A stretch of 64,000 nucleotides of DNA from CAIRDP01 sp037138335 (GTDB lineage: Bacteria > Bacteroidota > Bacteroidia > Bacteroidales > FEN-979): assembly GCA_037138335.1 (NCBI GenBank), contig JBAXIO010000002.1:186001-250000 (forward strand). Reading direction: 5' to 3'. Positions 16,138-25,419 of this stretch are shown here, piece after piece. The notes under the pieces were generated by a model, which saw only the letters and a list, made by a program, of their open reading frames with translations, ran no database searches and was not told the origin of the DNA. A program made the translations under genes and the position numbers. Numbering within the stretch: the stretch's first letter is position 1; each line of letters opens with the position of its first letter.

Positions 16138-17790
16138 ATGAGATATTTTCTGCCCGTATTTTTCTTTCTATTCTCAGTATTCGCCGTGAGAGGTCAAACT
16201 GCAGGTATTACAGAAGAGGGGACTGTCACATTTATCAGTTCCCAGAATGTATATGTCAGGTTTATTTCAACCTCCCATATAAAGCAGGGTGATACTTTAT
16301 ATATCACAATCGGAAATAAGCAAGTACCTTCCCTTATTGTCAGGGACCTTTCATCGATCTCCTGTGTTTGCAGCCAGGTTTCATCAAATGCCGCAGCGGT
16401 TGGCGACAGGGTCTATTTCAGGACCATGGAAGTAAAGGCTGTAAAACCGGCTGAACCTGCCCCGCCACCTGCAGTTGCGCAAGCCGGGAAGAAGCCCGAT
16501 TCCACTGCCGTTGTTGCTGTTAGTGCAGTAACTCCAGCCGTGGGAAATCCTAAAGCCAGGGTAAGCAGGCAAGCCATTCACGGGTTTTTCCAGATCGCCT
16601 CCTATACCGATTTTTCAAATAATGCTTCTACCGCCCAACGGATGAAGTATACCTTCTCCCTGATCGGAAGGAACCTGGGAAATACGAACCTTTCGACCGA
16701 AATATTCCTGTCATTCAATCACAGCAACACTAACTGGAACGAAATACAATCGGATATTTTCAACGGGCTGAAAATCTACAATCTGGATTTTAACTATGAT
16801 TTCGGAACGAAAGCAAGCCTTCTCATTGGCCGTAAGATAAATCCCAAACTTTCAAACATGGGGGCTAACGACGGATTGCAGTTTGAGTTGAAGTTCAAAC
16901 CGCTCAGTATCGGGTTGATCGCCGGGTTCAGACCCGATTATACCGACTATAGTTTCAATGCAAGCCTGTTTCAGTTCGGAGCATACCTGTACAATGAAAC
17001 CCGAGCCAGGTCAGGGAGGACAATGCAAACCACCCTTGCCTTTATCAACCAGACCAATAACTGGAATACCGACCGCAGGTTTCTTTACCTGCAACATGTT
17101 AACACCCTGGTTAAAAACCTTACGTTTTTCGGATCTGCCGAAATGGATCTTTACAAAGTTGTATTCAACCAGCCTGACAGTACCTATAAATCAGGTAATA
17201 CATTCAGCCTGACCAACCTGTATGTTTCGTTAAATTACCGGGTGATAAAGCAGCTCAATCTTTCGTTTTCATACAGTGCAAGGCAGAATGTGGTCTATTA
17301 TGAGACTTATAAGAACCTTCTTGACAAACTTACCGATCCGCAGACCCTTCAAGGTTATACGCTTCAGGCGGTTATAAGGCCTGCCAACAGGCTGGCCATA
17401 GGATTGACAGGAGGTTACCGTTTCGAGAAAGCCGACCCCAGGCCCAGTAAAAATTTTTACGGTTATATAACTTACACCCAGATCCCGGGAATTAATATGG
17501 CCGCCACTGCAACAGTGACTATTTTGCAAACAAGTTATATCAGCGGGAATATATACGGGATCGGACTGTCAAAGGACCTTGTTGGCGGGAAACTGTTTGC
17601 CAGCATTTCATACAGGTATACCGATTACAGTTTCTACAACAATGAGACGAGGGCGATTCAGAATGTTGGTGAAGTTGATCTGAGCTGGAGGATCTGGAAA
17701 AAGTTTTCCATGTCGGTATACTATGAAGGTACTTTTGAAACATCAAATCAGTATAACCGCATCTATGCTCAACTTAACCTTGGTTTTTAA
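16138..17790 (+). CDS. Outer-membrane beta-barrel protein of the cytochrome operon
   Basis: This 550-residue protein has a signal peptide (cleavage near AVRGQ). Residues about 25-110 form a small beta-rich domain, followed by an Ala/Pro/Val-rich linker (about 110-150). The rest alternates short amphipathic strands and turns, and the chain ends in AQLNLGF, the terminal phenylalanine typical of outer-membrane barrels. I see no TonB plug and no homology to MtrB or PioB that I could defend. The gene is packed between the 25-heme cytochrome and a flavoprotein gene (ATG overlapping its TAA), so it is the best candidate for the porin part of an electron conduit. A structural prediction would show whether the barrel is wide enough to hold a cytochrome. 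Confidence 0.78.
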   Translation: MRYFLPVFFFLFSVFAVRGQTAGITEEGTVTFISSQNVYVRFISTSHIKQGDTLYITIGNKQVPSLIVRDLSSISCVCSQVSSNAAAVGDRVYFRTMEVKAVKPAEPAPPPAVAQAGKKPDSTAVVAVSAVTPAVGNPKARVSRQAIHGFFQIASYTDFSNNASTAQRMKYTFSLIGRNLGNTNLSTEIFLSFNHSNTNWNEIQSDIFNGLKIYNLDFNYDFGTKASLLIGRKINPKLSNMGANDGLQFELKFKPLSIGLIAGFRPDYTDYSFNASLFQFGAYLYNETRARSGRTMQTTLAFINQTNNWNTDRRFLYLQHVNTLVKNLTFFGSAEMDLYKVVFNQPDSTYKSGNTFSLTNLYVSLNYRVIKQLNLSFSYSARQNVVYYETYKNLLDKLTDPQTLQGYTLQAVIRPANRLAIGLTGGYRFEKADPRPSKNFYGYITYTQIPGINMAATATVTILQTSYISGNIYGIGLSKDLVGGKLFASISYRYTDYSFYNNETRAIQNVGEVDLSWRIWKKFSMSVYYEGTFETSNQYNRIYAQLNLGF

Positions 17791-19061
17791 TGCGCAGAAA
17801 ATTCGACGTCCTTATCGTGGGCGGAGGCCCGGCAGGTGTTTCAACCGCGCTTTGTCTCAGGGATTCCGGGCTTAGTGCGGCGCTTATCGACAAAGCCGTC
17901 TTCCCCCGCGAAAAGATCTGCGGCGACGGTTTAACCCTTGATGTGGTCAAGCAACTGGCCCTGATTTCTGAGGAACTTGCTGCTTCGTTCGGGAATTTTA
18001 CCTCCAAATGGCCCTGTTACAGTGCCGAAATATTCTCCCCCGATTACAGTCAGATAAGCATAGCAGTGAGGCCAAAGCAGGAGCAGCGGCCGATGTTCAC
18101 CTGCCGCCGGGCCGATTTCGACAAGTTTCTAATAGACCAGGCAAAAAAGCTTGAAAATATCAGTATTTTTGAGAATACACATCCGCAGAAACTTGTTATT
18201 GATAAAGACAAGGTGCTGCTGGAAGCAGGCGAAGATACCTTTGAAGGCCGCGTTATTGTCGGAGCCGACGGGGTTAATTCTTTCGTTGCAAGGGAACTTG
18301 GAGTTGAACGGATTGGCAGGGGACAGCAGTGTGTGGCCCTCCGGACCTATTATACAGGCTTAAAACCCCTTCGTGAAGGCAGCCAGATCGAGATGTACCT
18401 GCCCGTTGAAACACTCCCCGGTTATTTATGGATATTTCATCTTGGCGACGGCACTTCGAATGTGGGCGTTGGCATGCCTGCTCCGGTAATCAATAAAAAA
18501 GGGATAAACCTGAGGAAGTGTTTTGAAGGGCTGCTGATGTCAGAACCCCTGAAAAGCCGGCTTGCCGGCGCTATGCGCATGGAAGCTGTGAAGGGGTATA
18601 CCATCCCCTATGGAGGACGCAGGCGTTCAATATCTGGCCACAGCTTCCTTTTAGCGGGAGATGCGGCGGCCCTGGTTGACCCGATAAGCGGTGAAGGTGT
18701 AGGAAATTCGATCAGGAGCGGAAGGGTAGCTGCCGGGCATATTATTAATTGTTTCAGGGCGGATGATTTTTCGGCGGGATTTAACAAAGCATACGATGAC
18801 GAGATATACCGCAGGATGATGCCCGAGTTTAAGTTTCATATTATGTTAAGGTCCCTGTTAAAATATCCTTCCCTCCTGAATTATTTTGTTGGTACCGCCT
18901 CAGGCCACCCCCGTGTGGGACGCTCCCTCCAAAAGCTTGTCTGGAACCTTGGGATTAATAAATTAGGGTCAAGGATCCGTTTGGTCTTAAGCTTAACGTA
19001 TATGTTCACCCTCCAGGGATTATTTGAACCGGTATCCCGCCCTGAAAGAAAAAGGGCGTAA
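17790..19061 (+). CDS. Geranylgeranyl reductase-family FAD-dependent oxidoreductase
   Basis: This 423-residue flavoprotein has the Rossmann motif VGGGPAGVSTAL at about residues 8-20, the KICGDGL motif near 45 that marks geranylgeranyl-reductase-family enzymes, and the second FAD motif LAGDAAALVDPISGEGVGN. These enzymes saturate double bonds of isoprenoid chains; a mycobacterial member, MenJ, reduces menaquinone side chains. The start codon shares a base with the stop of the outer-membrane protein gene (TAATG), which ties it to the electron-transfer operon. An isoprenoid-synthase-like gene follows. Action on menaquinone or another prenyl lipid is an inference from the operon. Confidence 0.85.
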   Translation: MRRKFDVLIVGGGPAGVSTALCLRDSGLSAALIDKAVFPREKICGDGLTLDVVKQLALISEELAASFGNFTSKWPCYSAEIFSPDYSQISIAVRPKQEQRPMFTCRRADFDKFLIDQAKKLENISIFENTHPQKLVIDKDKVLLEAGEDTFEGRVIVGADGVNSFVARELGVERIGRGQQCVALRTYYTGLKPLREGSQIEMYLPVETLPGYLWIFHLGDGTSNVGVGMPAPVINKKGINLRKCFEGLLMSEPLKSRLAGAMRMEAVKGYTIPYGGRRRSISGHSFLLAGDAAALVDPISGEGVGNSIRSGRVAAGHIINCFRADDFSAGFNKAYDDEIYRRMMPEFKFHIMLRSLLKYPSLLNYFVGTASGHPRVGRSLQKLVWNLGINKLGSRIRLVLSLTYMFTLQGLFEPVSRPERKRA

Positions 19062-19071
19062 TTTTACCCTG

Positions 19072-20097
19072 ATGTACATTGTTAGCTTATTCAGGGCTGT
19101 TGTATTCGTAAAGCGGTTTTTCAAAACCCAGGGGGAATTCAATTCACGATTTGTTGATGAGTTTATTGAACCCTTATGCAGAAAGTACGATACACGCCCC
19201 GGCACGGAGGTCCTTCATAAAATCAAAAAATATTACTGTATCGGCGTCCCCGTAGTTTGTGCAGGGTTTGCGAGGATATACGGGAGGGAGCTGACGCCGG
19301 AGGAGCGTGAAAACGCCACAATGGGAGGGATAATCACCCCTCTCATCGATGACTTTACCGATAAAAACCAGCTTTCGCCAGGTCAGCTGAATACATTATT
19401 GTCCTTCTCGGCCCAGGCCGACCCCCCAACCCTTGAGGAAGCCATAGTCAACGCAATACTTGTAAAGTTATATGAGCGGGTAAGCAGCAGGGAGGGTACG
19501 GTGGATGCCTTCATGCGGACTTTGCTGGCTCAGCGGGAATCGGCAAGACAGACCCGGAAAGGGCTTCCGCAGTCAGATCTCCTGAAAATAACCATGGATA
19601 AAGGAGCCTGGTCGCTGATATTATACCATTACCTGATAAAGGAAGTGCCCAACCGGCAGACCATCGGCATGATTTACCAGATGGGCGGGGTGCTGCAGAT
19701 AGCCCAGGATATTTTTGATGTATATAAGGATTTTCATGAAGGAGTGAACACCCTTGCAAACACTTGCGGAGATTACAGTGAGTTTGAAAAATTTTACCTG
19801 GATGAATGCAGGAAGTTTTGTGCGCTGGCCAGGGCTTTACCTTACAGGAAGTCCGACCTGGAATTCTTCATTGTATTTGCGGCCAACAGCATGGCCAGGG
19901 GTATTGTTGCATTGAGAAAGTTGCAGAAGCTCCAGAGGAAGATGGGAGGTGGAGTGTTGCCATTCCCTGAGATTGAAAGGAGAAAGCTCATCTGCGATAT
20001 GGAAAAGCCCGTTAATTTCCTGAAGATGAACTGGTACGGGTATCTGATACTGGGCAAAAAAGCCAGGGCAGAGATCGTGCCTGGGGAACAGATTTGA
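19072..20097 (+). CDS. Class I isoprenoid synthase-like protein
   Basis: This 341-residue, mostly helical protein shows a DDxxD motif (DDFTD, D93-D97) and a second acidic motif DVYKD (D216-D220), 123 residues apart. That is the spacing of the two Mg2+-binding helices in class I terpene synthases and head-to-head prenyl synthases. The open frame reaches a TTG at 19024 inside the previous gene; I chose the ATG at 19072, 11 bases after that gene's stop. It lacks the conserved arginines and LEAxHxxxLxHDD pattern of ordinary polyprenyl diphosphate synthases. The operon partner is a geranylgeranyl-reductase-family protein. It could be a terpene cyclase, a squalene/phytoene-type enzyme, or a non-enzymatic relative. 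Confidence 0.7.
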   Translation: MYIVSLFRAVVFVKRFFKTQGEFNSRFVDEFIEPLCRKYDTRPGTEVLHKIKKYYCIGVPVVCAGFARIYGRELTPEERENATMGGIITPLIDDFTDKNQLSPGQLNTLLSFSAQADPPTLEEAIVNAILVKLYERVSSREGTVDAFMRTLLAQRESARQTRKGLPQSDLLKITMDKGAWSLILYHYLIKEVPNRQTIGMIYQMGGVLQIAQDIFDVYKDFHEGVNTLANTCGDYSEFEKFYLDECRKFCALARALPYRKSDLEFFIVFAANSMARGIVALRKLQKLQRKMGGGVLPFPEIERRKLICDMEKPVNFLKMNWYGYLILGKKARAEIVPGEQI

Positions 20098-20177
20098 AAA
20101 CGGCTTCAGGAATTGCAGGGAGAGGCGTGATTTATCAATACTTATTCACAGTTTCTCATAATCAGTAATGCTATAAA

Positions 20178-20185
20178 TATCTTTG
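20178..20185 (+). promoter_or_regulatory. Putative -7 element of the large repeat protein gene
   Basis: TATCTTTG matches TAnnTTTG and lies 60 bases before the ATG at 20245, in an AT-rich gap of 147 bases. A weak TTTC lies 22 bases upstream in the -33 position. Confidence 0.42.
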
Positions 20186-20244
20186 TATTAAATCAATAAT
20201 CCTATTCAGGGAAAATTGACTGGTTTAATATAAGTCAAGAGATT

Positions 20245-23200
20245 ATGAGAAAATTTTATCTATTGATCCTGTTTAACATTTTCATGCTATCCGGGATTGG
20301 TCAAAATAACACACTCACTCTTACATTTCTTGGTCAGGATGTATATACACATCTGTATCTGCCTCTTGAAGTGGTCTATGTTAAAAACATTACCCTCGGA
20401 TGCGATACCATCCTCAGGGGGAGTTCGCCTTCACTGGTGCTGTCGCCCCATTTGGGCATAGGGGATCAGGTAATGCCGGCTTCAGGATCATTTCAGGTTT
20501 TACCTCCGGTTCCAAACCCTTTCAACGGGACAACAAGTGTGCAGGTAATCATGAATCACAGCGGTACCTTGAGCTTAAGTGTTTTTAATGTCCAGGGCAA
20601 AGTAATTTCCGAGTACAGAAACTGGTTCCCGTCAGGAAAGCACAAATTTGAGATCAGGTCTTCGGCCACCAATCTGTTGTTGCTGAAAATTTCGGACGGG
20701 CAGACTCTTAAAACCATAAAACTGATAAACAACAGTAACGGGAGTATTGAGAACAGTATCACTCTTACCGGGACAGTACCTGAAGGAACTAACTTATCCT
20801 CTTCAATCACGGTCTTCAGGTTTCATTTAGGCGACCAGTTACTGTTAAAGTCGTTAAAAACCAACTATTATGACACGACTATCACTGACAGCCCTGCAGG
20901 CGATACTTCTTATACTTTCAAGCTAACCCCGCTTACGTCGGTTCCCGAGGTAATTACGCTGCCTGTCTCTGATATAAAAATTACTACCGTCACAGCAAAC
21001 GGGGATGTCGTATCCGACAGGGGGGCCTCTGTGACGGCCAGGGGCTTCTGCTGGAGCCTGCTGCCAAATCCGTCGGTCGCCGGCAGTCATACCACGAATG
21101 GTGCTGATACCGGGATCTTTGCCGGGACAATCAATGGTTTGATTTCCGACACCCAATATTACCTGAGGGCATATGCTACCAATAAAGTGGGAACTGCTTA
21201 TGGTGTGACCATGATCTTTTCAACCATCACATATCCGAATGTTACCACGGACACAGTTACCGGTATCACTCAAAACTCTGCAGGGGGCGGTGGCAATGTA
21301 AGGTCAGACGGAGGAGCTGTTGTCTCTGCAAGAGGTGTATGCTGGAGCATTACGCATGGCCCTAAGATCTCCGACGCTCATACTGTGGACAGCTCGGGTA
21401 CCGGTACGTTTACAAGCCATATCACCGGATTGGAAAAGGGCACGGTGTATTATGTTGCAGCCTACGCCACAAACAACGGAGGTACAGCATACGGGAAGGA
21501 ACTTTCATTCAAAACCCTTGATTTTCCTGCAGTCACAACAGTGCTTGTATACAATACAACTCCAACTTCAGCGAAATGTGACGGCCATGTCATATCTGAT
21601 GGCGGAGATTCCCTTGCCATAAGAGGTATCTGCTGGAGCCTTACACCGCATCCCACAACTGCCGGAGCCCATACGGTCAACGGGACAGGCCTTGGTTCAT
21701 TTACAGGCGACCTTACGGGCTTAACTGCCAATATAAGGTATTACGTAAGAGCATATGTAAGCAATACAGTTGGCACAGCATATGGCAATGAACTTGATTT
21801 CAAAACACCTACCTATCCTGCAGTGATAACTGCCGTTGCCACAGATGTGACATCGAATTCGGCTATTGGCGGCGGACAGGTAACATCCGACGGGGGGGCT
21901 GTGATTACCGCCAGGGGTGTATGCTGGAGTACCGCTCCGGTTCCGACCACAAGTAATCCTCATACAACAGACGGTACCGGTACCGGGAGTTTTGTAAGTG
22001 ATATCACAGGATTGAACTGGGGAACCCACTATTACGTGAGGGCTTATGCTACCAACGTCGCGGGGACTGCTTACGGGGAGGAATTAACCTTTACAACACT
22101 AAATTTACCTACAGTCACATCCGCGGCTGTGACCGAAATTACCCTTACCACTGCAACCAGCGGAGGCAACGTCACTTCAGAAGGAGGTGCGCCTGTAACT
22201 GCCCGGGGCGCGTGCTGGAGTACTTCGACCGGCCCTACTGTTGCCGACAGTCATACTTCAAACGGCACAGGCGCAGGTTTATTCTACAGCAACCTTACGG
22301 GGCTGACCCCGGGGACCTTGTATTACGTCAGGGCCTATGCAACCAACAGTTACGGGACCGATTACGGGGATGAACTCTCGTTTACAACCACTGATTTCCC
22401 CACTGTAACCACCTCGGCAGTGACTGGTATTACTCAAACAACAGCGACCTGCGGAGGTAATGTTACATCGTCGGGAGGATCGGCTGTCACCGCAAGGGGT
22501 GTGTGCTGGGATACCATACCTGATCCTGTAATAACCGGGAGCCATACAACAAACGGCACGGGAACCGGTTCATATGTAAGCCTTATAACAGGCCTGACAC
22601 AGGGCACCCATTACTTCGTGAGGGCCTATGCTACAAATGGTTTAGGAACAGCTTATGGAAACTCTCTTACGTTTACAACCAACACGGTTCCCACAGTAAC
22701 AACAACCCCCACCTCGGGTATTCACCAGACTTCCGTCACCAGCGGGGGTAACGTTACTTCCAGCGGAGGTTATACAGTTACAGCAAGGGGTGTATGCTGG
22801 AGTATAACTGCAGGCCCGACAATTGCAGGCAGCCATACTACCGACGGAAGCGGAACAGGGACGTTTGTAAGCATTATCACAGGACTTGCTCCGGGCACTT
22901 TATATTTCGTAAGGGCTTATGCCACCAACAGCATGGGAACAGCATACGGGAATGAACTTACATTCACAACACTTACCATACCTTCGGTCACAACAGCCGC
23001 CCATTCAAATGTTACAAAAACGACCGCAACAAGCGGAGGCAATGTCACTTCCAGCGGGGGAGCAGATGTTACCGCCAGGGGGGTGTGTTACGGAACAACT
23101 TCAAATCCTGTAATTGCGGGCAACCATACAAGCAATGGAACCGGCATGGGAACATTTGTAAGCGAAATAGACAGCCTCACTGCCGGCACTCGATATTTTA

Positions 23201-25338
23201 TAAGAGCTTATGCCACGAACAGCGTTGGAACAGCATACGGGAACCAGGATACCTTAACCACCCTGAACCTCCCCAACCTGAATACAACTCTTGTAACAAA
23301 CATTACTCTCAGCACTGCCAGCAGTGGTGGAACCGTAATAACTGACGGCGGAAGCCCGGTGACTTCAAAAGGAGTGTGCTGGAGTATAGTTGCGGCCCCG
23401 ACAACTGCCAACAGCCATACATCAGACGGTACCGGCACCGGCAACTATACAAGCAACGTCACCGGCCTGACCCCTGGAACTCTTTATCATATAAGGGCCT
23501 ATGCAGTCAACAGTGTGGGCACGGCTTACGGAGGCGAACTTACATTTTCCACATTCAATCTGCCGACAATAACTACAACAAGCGTTTCAAACATTGCACA
23601 GACCACTGCAGCAAGCGGCGGGACTATCACTGCTGATGGCGGATCCCCGGTTACGGCAAGGGGGGTATGCTGGAGCACATCTCCCGGGCCTACGACAACA
23701 AGCAGTCATACTACCGACGGTTCAGGAACGGGTGCTTTTACCAGCAGCATCACAGGGCTGACAGGGGGCACACAATATTATGTGAGGTCATACGCAACAA
23801 ATTATTACGGGACATCATACGGGGCAGAACTCACGTTTACCACCCTTAATTTTGCAGTGGTGACAACTGCAGCTGTATCAAATATCGGCCAGACACTGGC
23901 CAGTAGCGGAGGTGAAGTGATCTCCGACGGGGGTGATGCAGTCACTGCCAGGGGAGTTTGCTGGAGTACAACGCCTAATCCGACAGTCTCAGGCAGCCAT
24001 ACAACAGACGGGACAGGAACGGGTGTGTTTGTAAGCAATCTGACCGGCCTTACCGGAGGGACATTATATTATGTCAGGGCCTATGCAACAAACTCCGTGG
24101 GAACAGGATACGGAGCCGGGCAATCGTTTACCACACTAAACCTGCCTACCGTTACCACCTCGGCAGTTACGATCATTACACAAACAACAGCAACACTGGG
24201 AGGTAATGTGATATCCGACGGAGGCTCGGCAGTTACTGCCAGAGGAGTTTGCTGGAGCACCTCGCCGGGTCCGACAATTGCGAACAGCCATACTATTGAT
24301 GGATCAGGTGCCGGGCCTTACCCCAGCTACATCACAGGGCTGACCGGAGGTACCTTATATTATGTCAGGGCCTATGCCACAAACAACATAGGGACAGCTT
24401 ACGGTACAGTACTCACATTTACGACCTTTTATGTGCCAACAGCAACAACTGCCGCAGCAAGCAACATAGCCCAAACGACAGCCACCAGCGGTGGCATCGT
24501 TTCTTCGGATGGAGGGGTCCCGGTGACTGCCAGGGGTGTATGCTGGAGCACTGCCCCGAATCCCACACTTTCAAACAATTTTACCACCGACGGAGCAGGA
24601 ACAGGAACATTTGTAAGCAGCCTTACCGGGCTGGTTGCCAATACCGTTTATTACATCAGGGCTTATGCAACCAATGCTATCGGGACATCCTATGGCAATG
24701 AATTAAACTTTACAACACTCTGGCCTACTTGCCCAGGCGTTCCCACGGTTGTTTATGAAGGAAAAACTTATAATACTGTCCTGATTGGTTCTCAATGCTG
24801 GTTCAGGGAAAACCTGAATGTGGGCACAAAGATCAATGGTTCATCAGAACAAACCAACAACGGCATCAAGGAGAAATACTGCTACAATGACCTGGAATCC
24901 AACTGCACAACCTATGGAGGGCTTTATCAGTGGGCAGAAATGATGCAGTATGTTACAGCGGAAGGCGCGCAGGGTTTATGCCCGGCCGGATGGCATTTAC
25001 CATCTGAAGGTGAATATTCTGTTCTGACATCTTTCTTAGGCGGAACCGGCGCTGCCGGAGGACCAATGAAAGAGGCCGGGACCACGCATTGGGCTTCTCC
25101 CAACACGGGTGCAACAAATACAAGCGGGTTTTCGGGCCTGCCCGGGGGAGTGCGTAATTATTCCAATGGCGCATTTTCAGATCTTTCCAACCTGGGAACT
25201 GTATGGTCTTCAACATCCTTCACCTCCGGAGGTTTCTTCTTCATGAAAGAATTCCGTTTATTGAATTATGACAGCTCTTTCCTGGAGTTCGACACTAACC
25301 TGGGATATGGTGTCTCGGTAAGATGTATTAAAAACTGA
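20245..25338 (+). CDS. Giant secreted repeat protein with FISUMP domain
   Basis: This 1,697-residue protein has a signal peptide (cleavage near SGIGQ). Residues about 87-170 resemble a T9SS type A sorting domain (PNPFNGTTSVQV, LSVFNVQGKVI, LLLLKISDGQTLKTIKL) but lie near the N-terminus instead of the C-terminus. Residues 234-1494 are thirteen tandem beta-sandwich-like units of 97 residues. Each has a GGxVxSDGG segment, ARGVCWS, a SHTTDGTGTG segment and YYVRAYATNxxGTAYG. The last 200 residues form a FISUMP (Fib_succ_major) domain: GSQCWFRENLN, CPAGWHLPSEGEY, VWSSTS, VRCIKN. It is likely to be an adhesin or surface protein. The gene is monocistronic with its own promoter and a long hairpin terminator. 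Confidence 0.88.
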   Translation: MRKFYLLILFNIFMLSGIGQNNTLTLTFLGQDVYTHLYLPLEVVYVKNITLGCDTILRGSSPSLVLSPHLGIGDQVMPASGSFQVLPPVPNPFNGTTSVQVIMNHSGTLSLSVFNVQGKVISEYRNWFPSGKHKFEIRSSATNLLLLKISDGQTLKTIKLINNSNGSIENSITLTGTVPEGTNLSSSITVFRFHLGDQLLLKSLKTNYYDTTITDSPAGDTSYTFKLTPLTSVPEVITLPVSDIKITTVTANGDVVSDRGASVTARGFCWSLLPNPSVAGSHTTNGADTGIFAGTINGLISDTQYYLRAYATNKVGTAYGVTMIFSTITYPNVTTDTVTGITQNSAGGGGNVRSDGGAVVSARGVCWSITHGPKISDAHTVDSSGTGTFTSHITGLEKGTVYYVAAYATNNGGTAYGKELSFKTLDFPAVTTVLVYNTTPTSAKCDGHVISDGGDSLAIRGICWSLTPHPTTAGAHTVNGTGLGSFTGDLTGLTANIRYYVRAYVSNTVGTAYGNELDFKTPTYPAVITAVATDVTSNSAIGGGQVTSDGGAVITARGVCWSTAPVPTTSNPHTTDGTGTGSFVSDITGLNWGTHYYVRAYATNVAGTAYGEELTFTTLNLPTVTSAAVTEITLTTATSGGNVTSEGGAPVTARGACWSTSTGPTVADSHTSNGTGAGLFYSNLTGLTPGTLYYVRAYATNSYGTDYGDELSFTTTDFPTVTTSAVTGITQTTATCGGNVTSSGGSAVTARGVCWDTIPDPVITGSHTTNGTGTGSYVSLITGLTQGTHYFVRAYATNGLGTAYGNSLTFTTNTVPTVTTTPTSGIHQTSVTSGGNVTSSGGYTVTARGVCWSITAGPTIAGSHTTDGSGTGTFVSIITGLAPGTLYFVRAYATNSMGTAYGNELTFTTLTIPSVTTAAHSNVTKTTATSGGNVTSSGGADVTARGVCYGTTSNPVIAGNHTSNGTGMGTFVSEIDSLTAGTRYFIRAYATNSVGTAYGNQDTLTTLNLPNLNTTLVTNITLSTASSGGTVITDGGSPVTSKGVCWSIVAAPTTANSHTSDGTGTGNYTSNVTGLTPGTLYHIRAYAVNSVGTAYGGELTFSTFNLPTITTTSVSNIAQTTAASGGTITADGGSPVTARGVCWSTSPGPTTTSSHTTDGSGTGAFTSSITGLTGGTQYYVRSYATNYYGTSYGAELTFTTLNFAVVTTAAVSNIGQTLASSGGEVISDGGDAVTARGVCWSTTPNPTVSGSHTTDGTGTGVFVSNLTGLTGGTLYYVRAYATNSVGTGYGAGQSFTTLNLPTVTTSAVTIITQTTATLGGNVISDGGSAVTARGVCWSTSPGPTIANSHTIDGSGAGPYPSYITGLTGGTLYYVRAYATNNIGTAYGTVLTFTTFYVPTATTAAASNIAQTTATSGGIVSSDGGVPVTARGVCWSTAPNPTLSNNFTTDGAGTGTFVSSLTGLVANTVYYIRAYATNAIGTSYGNELNFTTLWPTCPGVPTVVYEGKTYNTVLIGSQCWFRENLNVGTKINGSSEQTNNGIKEKYCYNDLESNCTTYGGLYQWAEMMQYVTAEGAQGLCPAGWHLPSEGEYSVLTSFLGGTGAAGGPMKEAGTTHWASPNTGATNTSGFSGLPGGVRNYSNGAFSDLSNLGTVWSSTSFTSGGFFFMKEFRLLNYDSSFLEFDTNLGYGVSVRCIKN
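20944..24726 (+). repeat. Thirteen tandem 291-bp coding repeats
   Basis: The array encodes thirteen 97-residue units. They keep the same length and phase, each with a single cysteine in a GVCW-type motif (GFCW, GICW, GACW and GVCY variants occur). DNA identity is moderate, with many synonymous differences, so the array is old enough to have diverged but keeps strong protein conservation. Confidence 0.9.
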
Positions 25339-25370
25339 TTCCTTCCGGTACACCCGTTTGCCGGCAGCAT

Positions 25371-25418
25371 AAAAACAGAAAAGCCTTTTCGTTTCAACGA
25401 AAAGGCTTTTCTGTTTTT
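25371..25418. terminator. 21-bp perfect hairpin terminator between convergent genes
   Basis: Arms AAAAACAGAAAAGCCTTTTC+G and its exact complement flank a 6-base loop (TTTCAA). The A-rich and T-rich ends allow termination in both directions: for the giant repeat gene on the plus strand and for tRNA-Pro, which ends 2 bases away, on the minus strand. Confidence 0.88.
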
Positions 25419-25419
25419 G

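Noticed and set aside
19024..19071. TTG start for the isoprenoid-synthase-like gene, overlapping the reductase gene
   Set aside because: An ATG lies at 19072 just after the upstream stop, and the extra 16 residues look like translation of the previous gene's end in another frame.
20944..24726. Regular repeats as a CRISPR array
   Set aside because: The unit is 291 bases, is translated in one open frame and has no repeat-spacer structure.
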